A DNA stretch of 64,000 nt from Holophagaceae bacterium (GCA_013334395.1 JAAXXS010000002.1:1-64000), one strand, 5' to 3'. Shown: positions 43,906 through 53,728, counted from the first letter of the stretch. Program-made: numbers and translations. Notes: a model not told the origin generated them from the sequence alone.

Positions 43906-44760
43906 CTACTCGAACACCACGGTCTTGTTGGCGTAGGTGAGCACCCGGTGGTTCAGGTGCAGACGCACGGCCCGAGCCAGGGCGAGACGCTCCATGTCCT
44001 TGCCCTTGCGCACCAGATCCTCGGCGGTGTCGCGGTGGCTGACCCGCACCACGTCCTGCTCGATGATGGGACCCGCATCCAGGTCCTCGGTGACGAAGTG
44101 CGCCGAGGCGCCGATGATCTTCACGCCGCGGGCGTGGGCCTGATGGTAGGGCTGGGCCCCGGCGAAGGCGGGCAGGAAGCTGTGGTGGATGTTAATGACA
44201 TCCGGGAAGGCCCGCAGGAAGTCCCCGCTGAGCACCTGCATGTACTTCGCCAGGATCACCAGGTCCACCCGCTCGCAGCGCAGCAGCTCCAGCTGCTTCT
44301 GCTCCTGTTCGGCCTTGGTGGCGGCCGTGACGGGGAAGACGTGGAAGGGCAGGCCCAGGGGCGCCACGTGGCGGCGGAGCAGGTCGTGGTTGCTGACCAC
44401 GCAGGCGATTTCCGCCCCCAGCTCGCCAGCATGGTGGCGCCAGAGCAGGTCCAGCAGGCAGTGCTCCTGGCGGCTGCACCAGATGGCGATGCGCGGCACC
44501 ACGTCCGAGAAGTGCAGCTCCCAGTGGCCACCCATGGGATCCGCCACGGCCGCCAGCTCCCGCCGGAGCAGCAACCTGCCTTCAGCGTCGGAGTCATCCT
44601 CCCACTCGATGCGCCCCAGGAAGCGACCTGCCTGCAGGTCCGAGTGGTGGTCCGAGTCCACGATGTTGCCGCCGCGTTCGAAGACGAAGGTCGACAGACG
44701 CGCCACGATGCCCCTCTGGTCGGGGCAGGAGATGAGGAGGATGGCGGTGGGTTTGGACAT
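43906..44760 (-). CDS. purU: Formyltetrahydrofolate deformylase
   Basis: The product is 284 aa (E. coli PurU 280). An N-terminal ACT domain (about 5-85; SCPDQRGIVARLS) precedes a formyltransferase-fold domain with INIHHSFLPAFAGAQPYHQAH and TEDLDAGPIIEQD, i.e. the Asn-His-Asp site of the family. It releases formate from 10-formyl-THF for purine synthesis. It is coupled to the downstream deaminase. Confidence 0.94.
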   Translation of the reverse strand: MSKPTAILLISCPDQRGIVARLSTFVFERGGNIVDSDHHSDLQAGRFLGRIEWEDDSDAEGRLLLRRELAAVADPMGGHWELHFSDVVPRIAIWCSRQEHCLLDLLWRHHAGELGAEIACVVSNHDLLRRHVAPLGLPFHVFPVTAATKAEQEQKQLELLRCERVDLVILAKYMQVLSGDFLRAFPDVINIHHSFLPAFAGAQPYHQAHARGVKIIGASAHFVTEDLDAGPIIEQDVVRVSHRDTAEDLVRKGKDMERLALARAVRLHLNHRVLTYANKTVVFE

Positions 44761-44791
44761 GGTTCGCAGCCGGGGTGCCAGGGTAGAAGGA

Positions 44792-44812
44792 CAGCCCCCC
44801 GCGGGAGGGCTG
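44792..44812 (-). terminator. Possible terminator of the minor-pilin operon
   Basis: CAGCCCTCC and GGGGGGCTG (minus strand) form a 9-bp stem with one G-U pair and a CGC loop, 49 nt after the PilY1 stop. A weak T-rich stretch follows. Confidence 0.4.
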
Positions 44813-44860
44813 CCTCTCAGGTTACACGGCTCGGCCTGCCACCCCGCCTAGGGGCTCATC

Positions 44861-47800
44861 CTAGTCCACGGTGCGCCAGACCCGCGGCCTCACGAAGCGC
44901 TGGGCGGGGTTGCCCTGGATGGTGATGAGCCGCGCACCCGATTGGGTGCCGGTCTGGTTGTCGGTTCCCCCAGCCATGCCCCCCTGGAGGACGCCCCGGG
45001 TCCCCATGGGGATGAAATCCGAAGCCGCCCCGGGCCAGGTGAAGGAGAGGCCACTGCGTGCCGAAACCGTTGTCCGGGTGTCGGTCACGAGGGGTTTCAA
45101 CACGTCCTGGATGAGCCAGCTCTGCGTGTTGCCAGCCCCGCCTGAGCAAATGTCCGAAGCGGTGGGCGTGAAGATGGCGTAGAACAGGCTCCCAGCCACC
45201 ACCAGGGGTGGGTTGATGCCCTTGGGAACGAAGCCTCCGCTGGGCTCGGGAAAGTTGACGTAGTAGCCGAAGGCGGTATCACCTGTCTTGGGTGCCAGAT
45301 AGTAGTCACTGCAGCCGGGCGTGATGACACAGGGGAGGCTGCTCGTGCCGGACACCGAGTTGTCGGTGAAGTTCTTCAGCTGGTTGGTGCTTGAGGTAAT
45401 GCCCGTGAGGTCGAGGTCGAAGAGGGAGCTGTCCTGGCGGTCGAACACCACGGTGAGCCGGTGCCGACTGGGCTTGTCCGTGCTGTAGGAACGATCCAGG
45501 GGGTTGTTGCGGTCGCCACTGACCATGGCAATGCCCACGGCCGCGGGGACGGCGTGCTTGAGGTCGAAGGCTGCGCCGGGGAAGGAGCCCAGGCGGAAGG
45601 GGGCCGGCAGGGTGGTGTAGCGGGCGTTGTTCCCGCCGTCGTCCTGATAGACCTTGCGGAGCGTCCAGTCCGAAACCTTGGAGCTGTCCACGCGGAAGTT
45701 CTCGTAGGGCGAGGGTATTGACGAGGCTGGGGGCTTGAACAGTGCATTGGAACCCCAGGCCCAGAGGCCACCGCGGTAGTCCAGGAAGTAGGCGCGCTGG
45801 GCCAGGCCGGAGTTGAGGATGAACTCGAAGGGCACCACGCCGGCGCCCACAGGACCCACAGAGGCGCCGCCCCCAGTGGCAGCACTCAGGTCCGCGCTGG
45901 CCAGCACGTTGCCGGTGTAGACATCCAGGGCCATGACCGCGCGACCCAGGGGCGTCGGCTTGGAGGCCGCATTCAGGAAGTTATCCTCCACCTTCGAGGT
46001 GCTGAACCCACCCCCCAGAAAGACCGCGTCGCGCAGCTTGCCATCAGCATCCACGACCCGGCCGAGGGCCGGCGGCGAGGTGGAGAACCCGAACTTCCCG
46101 AGCAGGCTATCCGCCGCTGCCTCGTCCGGCACCAGCGCCCAGCGAAGGGTCGGCGTGAAGGGATCGCTGACATCCAGGGCGTAATAGCTGCGTCCCCCCT
46201 TCCCGAGGCCGAAGACGGCCACGGCGCGTTCCCCGCGGTCCACCACCCCGTTGCCGGCCCCGCCTCCGCTGGGCGGCAGGTCCAGGTGGTAGAGGGTGGG
46301 GCTGCCGTCCACCATGAACCGGTGGGTGAGGCTGGCATTGTTCAGGTAGTCCAGATACTTCAGGAAGTCCGTGGGCATGAAGCTCCAGAGCTCCTGGACC
46401 GCGGCCCCGGTGACCAGGCCGCTGGCGTCGGTCTTGGTGACCTCGCCGAAGGCGTGCAGCCAGCCCTGGTTGGTGCCCACCAGGATGAGGCGGAAGCGGC
46501 TCCCGCCCACGGCGGTCAGACTTGCGTAGTGGCTCAGCGACCTGCTCGGGCTGGAGCTCGACGCCCTGTTCACGTCGCTCCAGTTGTATTCCAGTGCCGC
46601 CGGGGCTGAGCCGATGATGTCTCCCATGATGGTGGTACGGTTGGCCGAGGGCTTCCCGCCGCTGTAGGGCTTCATGATGTCGGCCCCTGCCGCGTGCTGG
46701 AGGATGGTCTTTTTCTGGCCATCGATCGCCGCCTGTTGGGCGGCATTCGTCGGGTCCGCGGCCTTCAGGGATGTGGCCACGTAGCTCTTGAGGTTGCTGA
46801 AACCGTTGTCGGTATCCGAGTCGGTGAAAGCCTGCAAGGCTGTGCCCTTCGGGACACGGGTATAGAGGGTCCGGGCAGTGCCGATGGGGGCTTCCTTCTT
46901 CAGCAGGGCGGCGCTCGTGCTCCACAAGGCGGTGGCGGCACTCAGGTTGGTGGTGGGGATTCCCTTGTTGTCCAGGATCTTGACGGTACCGTTCACTTCC
47001 TGGGTCCCGAAGGACAGGAGGTCCCCGGGCCACAGGACTCCGCCGGAGGAGGGGGGATAGAACTGGCCCACGTAGAGCTGACGGCCCAGGCTGGCCCCGA
47101 CGAAGGGGAGGGTTGGCGCGGCGGTGGCCTGGTTGCTGGTGGCATTGATGGCGATGAGGAAGGCGTGCTCCAGGCTGTTGGACAGCAGGTCCGGGTTCGT
47201 CGCGTCGAAGAAGTAGGCCGCGTTGTCCCTCGCCACGCCTTTGGCGGGATAGCTGGTAGGGTCCTTGGGATCGGGAATCCAGTCGTTGTTCGGATCGATG
47301 GTCGCGCCATAGGGCTGGTTCCAACCCCGGAAGGGGTGGAAGGTGCTGATGGCCCCGTTGGAGACCCCGTTCCGCCCCAGGACGGCGGCATAGAAGAGGC
47401 TGCGCTTGGGGCTCGTGTCATCCGTGACCAGCCCGCCGAGGTTGACCCCGATGGTCATGGTCGTCACCCGGTGGTCCTGATTGAAGACCAACCCATTTCG
47501 CTTCTTGATGGCGAAGGGCAGGAAGTCGGAGGGGTATCCCGAGCTGGTGGAGGTGCCGGGATCTTTCGCCGCCAGGTAGTCCACGCCCAGGGTTCCCGAG
47601 CTGGGGTCGGAGAGGTGGGCCGCGATGCCAGCCAGGGTGGGGACGTTCCAGTTGCTGCCGGACCGGTCGACGCTGTTCTTGTTGGCCAGGATCGCCTGGT
47701 TGCCCTTGAGGACGTCCAGGGTTGCGGACAGCCCCGAGCCGATGATGTAGGGCGTGGTGCTGTTTGTGTTGTTCACGCCCGTATGGCCGTTGTTGTCCAC

Positions 47801-50206
47801 CCCATCGGTAAAGAGAAGCAGGAAGTGTTGGCCGCACTGGGAGACATCCGTGCCCACCACCCCATTGAACACGTTCTTGGGGTCCCCGAACTGGGCCAGC
47901 GACCGGGCCATGGCATAGGTCAGGGGCGTCTCGCCACTGGCGAACAGGCTGGCGATGCGGTTCATGCCCACCACCGAATTCCCCGTGGTCGACGCGATCC
48001 CCTGCGCCGCCGTGTTGTTCAGCACCGTCCAGCCGGAATCCGTACCGCTTATGTGGGTCGTGGTTGCATCGGCCTTCGTGAGGGTGCTTTGGCTATCGTT
48101 GTCGATGGTCGAGGCGGTCCCGCCCCCAGCCTCCGTGGTGGAATCCAGGCCGCGGAAGGCCCAATAGACATCGGCCTGATGGGAGATCCAGGTCTGGATG
48201 GCCGCTTTCTTGGTCGCCTGCAGGCGCGTCAAGGCAGGTGTCCGGTAGTTCGAGGCCTCATCCTGGATGGTGCCCAGGTAGCTGCCATCCTGGCCGTACT
48301 GGGGCACCTTGATCGTGCCCCAGGACCCTGAAGGGCCATAGCCTTGGCCCCATTTCACGTCGAGCTGGCCTGGAACCAGGTCTTTGTTGAGGGCATCAAA
48401 GGCGATGAAATTCTTCCCTCCCACCAGCAGAGAAGAATCCGTCGTGTAGTTTGGCTTGCTTGCATCTGTGTTCTGGTATGTCGCCTTGAACAGCCAGTTG
48501 ATGTACGTGGGTCGGTAACGTACGGTATAGAGATTGACGGCCCACCAGCCAGAATTAGGCGCATGGTTTCCGCTGGGATTTGTTGTGAATACGCTCCCAT
48601 CCTGATTTTCCAGTTTGTACGTCTGGTCAAGCTCGATCGGGAGGCCACTCCCATAGGGGATCCCGTCCTTGATCTGCCGGTCCAGCACGGTCTGGGAGCT
48701 GAGTGGATTGCCCGTGGAGGCTCCATCCATGATCTTCCAGGGAATGGGAATATCGATGGTTCTATAACAGGGGTTAGACCCATTGAGGAACCCTCTGGTG
48801 ATCCGGACATGGCTGGCCGCCCTGATCCAGTTCCGGACGTCAGCTATGCCAGCGCTTGATCCGTACAAGCCTGCAGCTGCGGCCTTGACATCGGCGAGCG
48901 TGACGGCAGACCCATCCGGTTTCCGGAGGGCCGATGTGTTCGCGTCCGCCCCTGTGTAGGCCCGCATGAAACCGTCCCAGCCGAGATCCCAGAGGTTGGG
49001 AGGACCGCCTGGGGAAGGGCTGTACAATTGGACATCCAGCACGACCGACACGTAGGGAGCATCGGGGGGGGGAGGCGGGCAGTAGGGCGGAATGGTCCAG
49101 GATACGGAACCGCCGGGTCCGGTGGTCGTGTTGCCGGTGGTCCTGGTCGAACTCAGGGGCGCGTAGGTGGGACACTGGTAGACATAGGCGATGCCACCAA
49201 CACTCCAGTCCAGATCACCGCTGGTCGCGCCACCGTGGATCCGAGAAAAGTAGGTGCTGAACCGGACCACATCCCCGGACTTCCACTTGGGACCAGGCGC
49301 GGGAGTGATGTCGTAAAGCGAGGTCGCGTCCCCCGTTGTGTCCGGTGTCGGTGTGAAGCCATCATTGACCCAGGTCGTTTCGGATTTGTAGAGCCCCGGT
49401 GACACTTCGGTAGTCTCGGGAACTCTGATCCATTGCCATCCACCAGCCTTCATGGCGGACCAAATGATGTTTTTCGCATTGAGCGGATCCCCTTCGCGGA
49501 GATCATGTTTCAAGTAGGCCGTGAGCTTTACCGTCGTACCCACCCCGTATGGACCGGTAGCCGGACTCAGTTCGATGGTGGGCGCCGGCGTGATGGAGCC
49601 ATTGGCATGGGTTATGGTGTAAGTTCCGCCGGTGCCGCCGTTGGAACTGTTGACCACGCTATAATCCGGGTCCTTGCCGGAGGCCGTCGGACTCAAGTCC
49701 AGGGTCGCCTGCACCCCGGTATTTCCGGCTGCTTGGGCGAAGATGGTCCACGAAGGGGCGAGGTTCTGCCCAACCTGCCCACCGCACCCATCGCCTCCCC
49801 AATAGGGGCTTCCCGTTGCTACTCCGGTGGCGTCAACGACTATCTTGTAATTCCGATAGGTTCCGCACACGGGATCCCGGACCCCGATTAGATACGTGTT
49901 CGTTTCCGGGGCCGCTGGCGGAACGGTCACGGAGAATGACATGTTTCGGTAGTCCTCCTGGTCCCCCTTGTCATCATTCCGGTACAGCGGGTGGGACATG
50001 AGAGAGGCCATGGACCCGGAATAGTCAAAGACCGACAGGATCTCCGGCTTGGGCCGGAAGGTGCTGGACGGCTGGAAGAGATCCAGGAAATCCGTCGTGC
50101 CGGCCTGGAGCCTGGGATCCAGCTGGGCCCGCGCCGGGACCGCAGCCAGCAGGCCCAGGAGCAGCGCCAGGAGGGGACGGAAGAAGAGTGGGTGGCAACT
50201 GGTCAT
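44861..50206 (-). CDS. pilY1: PilY1-type pilus tip/assembly protein with split vWA domain
   Basis: The product is 1781 aa with a signal peptide (cleavage near ARAQL). A MIDAS motif D61-x-S63-x-S65 (DYSGSM) starts a von Willebrand A-like domain, but the later MIDAS elements GETPL (about 760) and LFTDGVDNNG (about 802) are some 700 residues away; the insertion has Ig-like beta repeats. The C-terminal part (about 1230-1700) is a PilY1 beta-propeller with RLILVGTNQGWLHAFGE and DVYTGNV; a Ca-site-like DADGKLRDA is visible near 1385. It is exported to type IV pili tips for adhesion and assembly. It is 15 nt after the PilX-like gene. Confidence 0.85.
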   Translation of the reverse strand: MTSCHPLFFRPLLALLLGLLAAVPARAQLDPRLQAGTTDFLDLFQPSSTFRPKPEILSVFDYSGSMASLMSHPLYRNDDKGDQEDYRNMSFSVTVPPAAPETNTYLIGVRDPVCGTYRNYKIVVDATGVATGSPYWGGDGCGGQVGQNLAPSWTIFAQAAGNTGVQATLDLSPTASGKDPDYSVVNSSNGGTGGTYTITHANGSITPAPTIELSPATGPYGVGTTVKLTAYLKHDLREGDPLNAKNIIWSAMKAGGWQWIRVPETTEVSPGLYKSETTWVNDGFTPTPDTTGDATSLYDITPAPGPKWKSGDVVRFSTYFSRIHGGATSGDLDWSVGGIAYVYQCPTYAPLSSTRTTGNTTTGPGGSVSWTIPPYCPPPPPDAPYVSVVLDVQLYSPSPGGPPNLWDLGWDGFMRAYTGADANTSALRKPDGSAVTLADVKAAAAGLYGSSAGIADVRNWIRAASHVRITRGFLNGSNPCYRTIDIPIPWKIMDGASTGNPLSSQTVLDRQIKDGIPYGSGLPIELDQTYKLENQDGSVFTTNPSGNHAPNSGWWAVNLYTVRYRPTYINWLFKATYQNTDASKPNYTTDSSLLVGGKNFIAFDALNKDLVPGQLDVKWGQGYGPSGSWGTIKVPQYGQDGSYLGTIQDEASNYRTPALTRLQATKKAAIQTWISHQADVYWAFRGLDSTTEAGGGTASTIDNDSQSTLTKADATTTHISGTDSGWTVLNNTAAQGIASTTGNSVVGMNRIASLFASGETPLTYAMARSLAQFGDPKNVFNGVVGTDVSQCGQHFLLLFTDGVDNNGHTGVNNTNSTTPYIIGSGLSATLDVLKGNQAILANKNSVDRSGSNWNVPTLAGIAAHLSDPSSGTLGVDYLAAKDPGTSTSSGYPSDFLPFAIKKRNGLVFNQDHRVTTMTIGVNLGGLVTDDTSPKRSLFYAAVLGRNGVSNGAISTFHPFRGWNQPYGATIDPNNDWIPDPKDPTSYPAKGVARDNAAYFFDATNPDLLSNSLEHAFLIAINATSNQATAAPTLPFVGASLGRQLYVGQFYPPSSGGVLWPGDLLSFGTQEVNGTVKILDNKGIPTTNLSAATALWSTSAALLKKEAPIGTARTLYTRVPKGTALQAFTDSDTDNGFSNLKSYVATSLKAADPTNAAQQAAIDGQKKTILQHAAGADIMKPYSGGKPSANRTTIMGDIIGSAPAALEYNWSDVNRASSSSPSRSLSHYASLTAVGGSRFRLILVGTNQGWLHAFGEVTKTDASGLVTGAAVQELWSFMPTDFLKYLDYLNNASLTHRFMVDGSPTLYHLDLPPSGGGAGNGVVDRGERAVAVFGLGKGGRSYYALDVSDPFTPTLRWALVPDEAAADSLLGKFGFSTSPPALGRVVDADGKLRDAVFLGGGFSTSKVEDNFLNAASKPTPLGRAVMALDVYTGNVLASADLSAATGGGASVGPVGAGVVPFEFILNSGLAQRAYFLDYRGGLWAWGSNALFKPPASSIPSPYENFRVDSSKVSDWTLRKVYQDDGGNNARYTTLPAPFRLGSFPGAAFDLKHAVPAAVGIAMVSGDRNNPLDRSYSTDKPSRHRLTVVFDRQDSSLFDLDLTGITSSTNQLKNFTDNSVSGTSSLPCVITPGCSDYYLAPKTGDTAFGYYVNFPEPSGGFVPKGINPPLVVAGSLFYAIFTPTASDICSGGAGNTQSWLIQDVLKPLVTDTRTTVSARSGLSFTWPGAASDFIPMGTRGVLQGGMAGGTDNQTGTQSGARLITIQGNPAQRFVRPRVWRTVD

Positions 50207-50221
50207 GATCCTGCTCCTGGA

Positions 50222-50836
50222 CTACTGGATGGGCGTCGAAATCCAGAGTTCCCTGGCGTGGACAAAGGTGACGGGGCCTTGGGTGACCTGCGCGTCCGAG
50301 CGGACGGCCCAGAGATCCGGGGCCAGCTGCTGCAACCCACCCGCGGCGGGCCGGAAGGTCCCCGTGCTCGCACCTTGGCTCATGAGGACGATGGGCAGCT
50401 TGCCCATGCAGGTCAGGCCCAGGGTGTAGCCTTGGGTGGTCCCCGTCGGCGAGCTGAGCCTCAAGTCCGTCGGTGGCGTGCCGCCGGGCGAATAGTTGGT
50501 GGGATTACCTGCCTGGACGGCCTTGGCCACGCCCGCCAAGGTGAGGTCCTGGAGCAGCGCCGCCTTGAGGTTCGTGAGATGAAGGGCCGAACCCTCATTC
50601 GCCACTTTCCCGTTTTCGGGATCGAGCCAGTGGATGGCCCACTCCAGGCCGGAGTCGGCCACGTTGCGCGCCATGGCCCCCTGGCGGCCGAAGCCCACGG
50701 CGGTGATGTCCCGCAGGGCGTTCCGGGACATGCCCACGGCGGCGACCGTCAGGAGCACCAGCAGCATGAGAGCCAGGATGATGGTGATGCCCCCGGCCTC
50801 GGAGGGCCGTCGGTAGGTGGGACCTGCATATGGCAT
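50222..50836 (-). CDS. PilX-like minor pilin
   Basis: The product is 204 aa. One N-terminal hydrophobic helix (GGITIILALMLLVLLTVAAVG) follows a short basic leader, and the next block NALRDITAVGFGRQGAMARNVADSG matches the PilX N-terminal region. The usual Glu+5 is lacking, as in many PilX proteins. It has GAGGA upstream and ends 15 nt before pilY1. Confidence 0.78.
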   Translation of the reverse strand: MPYAGPTYRRPSEAGGITIILALMLLVLLTVAAVGMSRNALRDITAVGFGRQGAMARNVADSGLEWAIHWLDPENGKVANEGSALHLTNLKAALLQDLTLAGVAKAVQAGNPTNYSPGGTPPTDLRLSSPTGTTQGYTLGLTCMGKLPIVLMSQGASTGTFRPAAGGLQQLAPDLWAVRSDAQVTQGPVTFVHARELWISTPIQ

Positions 50837-50846
50837 GGCGTTCCTC

Positions 50847-52043
50847 TCAGTTCATGGACAAACCCGAGTGCCGGGGCAAGAGGACCAGGCTCTGGGTGAA
50901 GGTCCGGAAGGCCAGGGCATCACCCGCCGCCGAGTACTCAGACCGCCGGGTGGCGGTGCGGGTGGTCACATCCAGGCGGACCAGGATCGGGGTGGACCGG
51001 AACCAGTGCGCGGTGCCGCGAGTGCTCGTGAAATCGGGCCGACCCGAGGCGAGAAGCTGCGCGTCCAGTGCGGTCCGGATCCCAAGGTTCCAGCCCGCGT
51101 CTAGGCCGATGTCGCCAGCCTTTGACCCTGACGAGGCGAGCCCCGCCCAGCTGGCGCCGCCGTTGGCACTCAGGTAGACGCTTAATTCCGTCACGTTCTC
51201 GGCGAGGATCTGCTGGGGCTGGGTGGGAGTAAAGGCGGTGCGGGAGTAGTCGCCCTGGTCCCGCACCAGACACGGAATGCCATTGCCACTGCCGGGATCC
51301 AGGTTGAGGTACTCGATCCGGTAGCGGACCATCTGATTCCACTGGACGAAGAGCGCTCTGCTGCCATTCAGATGCCGCTTCGCCAGCGCGTTGCCCGGGT
51401 TCCCGCTGCCGGTGATGGCCGCAGAGGCCGGGTCCGAGGTCGCCACCGTCACCGTGACGGTCTTTCCGGATCGGGTCGGCGCTGCGGTGATGGGCGCCGC
51501 CTCCCAAGCATCCTTGAAGAGGAGCCAGTGGCCCTGCCTGACCTGGCCCGCGTAGGTGTCGCTGCCACAATCGAGGGTGAAGGTCTTATCTGCGATAGCC
51601 GGGACTGTATCCGCGAAGACCAGCTGGCCGGCCGAGTTGTGAGTCTCGGAGCCGGTCGGAGCGTTGAGCGTCGCCTCGAAGGGCAGGGGCTGGTCGAGGC
51701 AGAAGTAGAGCTCGTCCGTGGTCTGGGGAGTCTCGGTGCCCCGCCCCTGGATGTCCATGTTGGGCAGGATGAGGAAGGGTGGCCAGGTCTCGCTGGTACT
51801 GGGCGGCTGGACAAGGTCCGTCAGGTAAAGGCAGGCCTGGTTCAGGTCGTCCAGCAGCACCTCCAGCGACATGCGGTTCCGTCGTGCGCTGGAGAGGGAC
51901 TCGCCCGATGTGTAGAAGCTGGAGAGGCTGGCCCGGTACACGCTGGCCATGCCCGCCATGAGGACCATGGTGAACACCAGGGCCACCAGGAGCTCGACCA
52001 GGGAGAAGCCTGCCACGCCCCTGGAGTGACGCACCTCAGCCAT
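50847..52043 (-). CDS. PilW-like minor pilin
   Basis: The product is 398 aa. The prepilin cleavage site is VAG|FSLVE with Glu+5 and a helix (LLVALVFTMVLMAGMASVYR). The long C-terminal part is beta-rich with many Ser/Thr, as in PilW. It overlaps the PilV-like stop by 8 nt. It should be processed by PilD and join the minor-pilin priming complex. Confidence 0.82.
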   Translation of the reverse strand: MAEVRHSRGVAGFSLVELLVALVFTMVLMAGMASVYRASLSSFYTSGESLSSARRNRMSLEVLLDDLNQACLYLTDLVQPPSTSETWPPFLILPNMDIQGRGTETPQTTDELYFCLDQPLPFEATLNAPTGSETHNSAGQLVFADTVPAIADKTFTLDCGSDTYAGQVRQGHWLLFKDAWEAAPITAAPTRSGKTVTVTVATSDPASAAITGSGNPGNALAKRHLNGSRALFVQWNQMVRYRIEYLNLDPGSGNGIPCLVRDQGDYSRTAFTPTQPQQILAENVTELSVYLSANGGASWAGLASSGSKAGDIGLDAGWNLGIRTALDAQLLASGRPDFTSTRGTAHWFRSTPILVRLDVTTRTATRRSEYSAAGDALAFRTFTQSLVLLPRHSGLSMN

Positions 52044-52563
52044 GGGAAACCATCCGGGTGAGCCGGACGGTGCGCGGAATCGCCACCCCGGCAGCGGTGG
52101 CTTCATCCGTGAAGGTAACCACGACCGTCAGTGCGGACAGGTGGCCTGTGACGGAAACGGTGTCCGAGACCGGCTGGGCACGGGTGGTAGTGGCCGTGAA
52201 GTAGATCTCCATCGAATCATTGGGGACACCGACACCCCTGACGTCGAACGAGTTCACGGCTTCACCGCTATCCTCCAGGCCGACATACCTCAGACCGGTC
52301 AGGGGCGTCGGAGTGCCGACGTTGCTGTCTGCAATATTGAGCCTGCTCAGGCGTCCCTCCAACTCGGCCTGATCCAGCACCTGCTCGGCCACGAGAATGG
52401 CGGTCCCAAGCCTCCTGCTCCCCGCGATGGCCCTCAGGGACATCACCATAAGCGCCGTGAGGCCCATGATGCCGATAGCCATGATGAAGGCTGTCATGAG
52501 CATCTCGACCATGCTGAAGCCCGCCTGGCGGCGCCTCCCGAATGCCGCCCCGCCCGCCAACAT
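52036..52563 (-). CDS. PilV-like minor pilin
   Basis: The product is 175 aa. The cleavage site is RQAG|FSMVE and the helix MLMTAFIMAIGIMGLTALMVMSL follows, the PilV pattern. Its ATG at 52563 overlaps the FimT-like stop (TGATG); ATG 52578 is an alternative. It is between the FimT-like and PilW-like genes. Confidence 0.8.
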   Translation of the reverse strand: MLAGGAAFGRRRQAGFSMVEMLMTAFIMAIGIMGLTALMVMSLRAIAGSRRLGTAILVAEQVLDQAELEGRLSRLNIADSNVGTPTPLTGLRYVGLEDSGEAVNSFDVRGVGVPNDSMEIYFTATTTRAQPVSDTVSVTGHLSALTVVVTFTDEATAAGVAIPRTVRLTRMVSHG

Positions 52564-53345
52564 CAGATCCGCCGCCATGCCCCGTCGCCATCTCGGGCAC
52601 CGGGATTGTAGAACTTGAAGATCGAGGCCCCGTTGTCCAGCACCACGATGAGCCCCATGGGCGCCCCGGGCACCGCGCCGCCGGAAGACGTGGTGCCAAC
52701 GATGGGAATGATGAAGGAGGACATGAAGCGCTTGCTGCTGCCGTTGACCACCACGCGGTGGGGGTCCGCGGCCTCGGGGAAGAGCCGGTTCCCATCGACC
52801 ACCAGGCCATTCATGAGGCCGGTTGCTCCACCGGCGGAAGAGGCGTCCGCGAAGGGCTGCACGTCGGTGATCTTCACATTCTGGCGGCCATTGAATGCCT
52901 GCATGGCATTCCCCCACTGACCCGAACCGAGTGCCACGATGCGCGCCCCGGCCTGGGCCCGGTCTCCGGGCAGGCACCGGAACGCGGTCGCCACGCTGCT
53001 GAGTTGGGCGGCGGAGAGGGCGGAGCCCGAAGGAGTAGACCCGTTGGCCAGCGTCTGGATGTTTGCATCGCTGATGGTGGCGTCCCCATGGGCCATGCGC
53101 AGGGTGCCCTCGGCCCAGGTTCCCCAGGTGACGATGGCCGTGTCCCGGCCTGTGGCGGCGGCGGCCCGATGGGCATTGCCCAGGGCGCCTTCGACCTCAT
53201 CCATGAGGGTGCGCACGGCGCTGGCACTGCGCGGTGCCAGCTGGGAAACACCCACCGCCGACAGGATCCCGACAATGGACAGGACAAGCATCACTTCCAG
53301 CACGGAGTAACCGCCTGAAGGCCTGTCCATTTTGTGAGCAACCAT
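52563..53345 (-). CDS. FimT/GspH-like minor pilin
   Basis: The product is 260 aa. The prepilin site is SGG|YSVLE with Glu+5, then LMVLSIVGILSAVGVSQL-like helix; GspH/FimT-type sequence follows. First gene of the minor-pilin run FimT-PilV-PilW-PilX-PilY1. ATG 53345 has GCGGAAG upstream; ATG 53330 is possible. Confidence 0.76.
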   Translation of the reverse strand: MVAHKMDRPSGGYSVLEVMLVLSIVGILSAVGVSQLAPRSASAVRTLMDEVEGALGNAHRAAAATGRDTAIVTWGTWAEGTLRMAHGDATISDANIQTLANGSTPSGSALSAAQLSSVATAFRCLPGDRAQAGARIVALGSGQWGNAMQAFNGRQNVKITDVQPFADASSAGGATGLMNGLVVDGNRLFPEAADPHRVVVNGSSKRFMSSFIIPIVGTTSSGGAVPGAPMGLIVVLDNGASIFKFYNPGARDGDGAWRRI

Positions 53346-53728
53346 CGCTTCCGCCTTTCGGGAGAATCATTGACCGGACCACCGGGGTTTCCACTCCGAC
53401 CGCACGCCGGGGGGGGTGGGCACCCGGCAGGCACCTCCTGGCTCACGTTGTTCGATCCAGGGGCCTGCAATGTTTCAATGTTGCGTGGCCCTTGACCCTG
53501 TCAACCCGCAGGAGAGCGGACTCTCGGGTCACCTGTCGTTCGAGTTCCGGGGCCACGGCAAGAAGAGCAATCATTCCATCCAGCTACACCTCTGCAAGGG
53601 CTGGAGACCCTCCCTCGACAAAATTCTAGACACCGCTTAGCTCGGCATCATGGGTGCCGCAACCGGGGCCGAGGCTTACCCTCGAGGTGCGTGATCAGGG
53701 CACTGCCAGACGAAGCCAAGAGCCCCAT
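53346..53728. other. Sparse region upstream of the minor-pilin operon
   Basis: No gene with family support is seen in these 383 nt. The half next to 53345 must hold the operon promoter, but no convincing -35/-10 or sigma-54 site was found. A possible 56-aa reading frame on the plus strand is listed separately. A short repeat AATGTTTCAATGTT occurs near 53468. Confidence 0.5.
53470..53640 (+). CDS. Doubtful 56-aa reading frame
   Basis: ATG 53470 has AGGGG about 7 nt upstream, and the codons mostly end in G or C. The peptide contains SGHLSFEFRG and LHLCKGWRPSLDKIL. It matches nothing I recognise, and may be chance. Confidence 0.22.
   Translation: MFQCCVALDPVNPQESGLSGHLSFEFRGHGKKSNHSIQLHLCKGWRPSLDKILDTA

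Noticed and set aside
42451..44925. 824-residue plus-strand frame opposite the deaminase/purU pair
   Set aside because: The sequence is His/Gly/Arg/Gln-rich with no domain, and the opposite strand has two complete enzymes.
46107..48331. Large frames inside the PilY1 gene on both strands
   Set aside because: Shadows of the 1781-aa gene; no motifs or RBS.
53346..53470. Sigma-54 promoter before the pilin operon
   Set aside because: A TTGCA is present on the minus strand but there is no GG at the right distance upstream.
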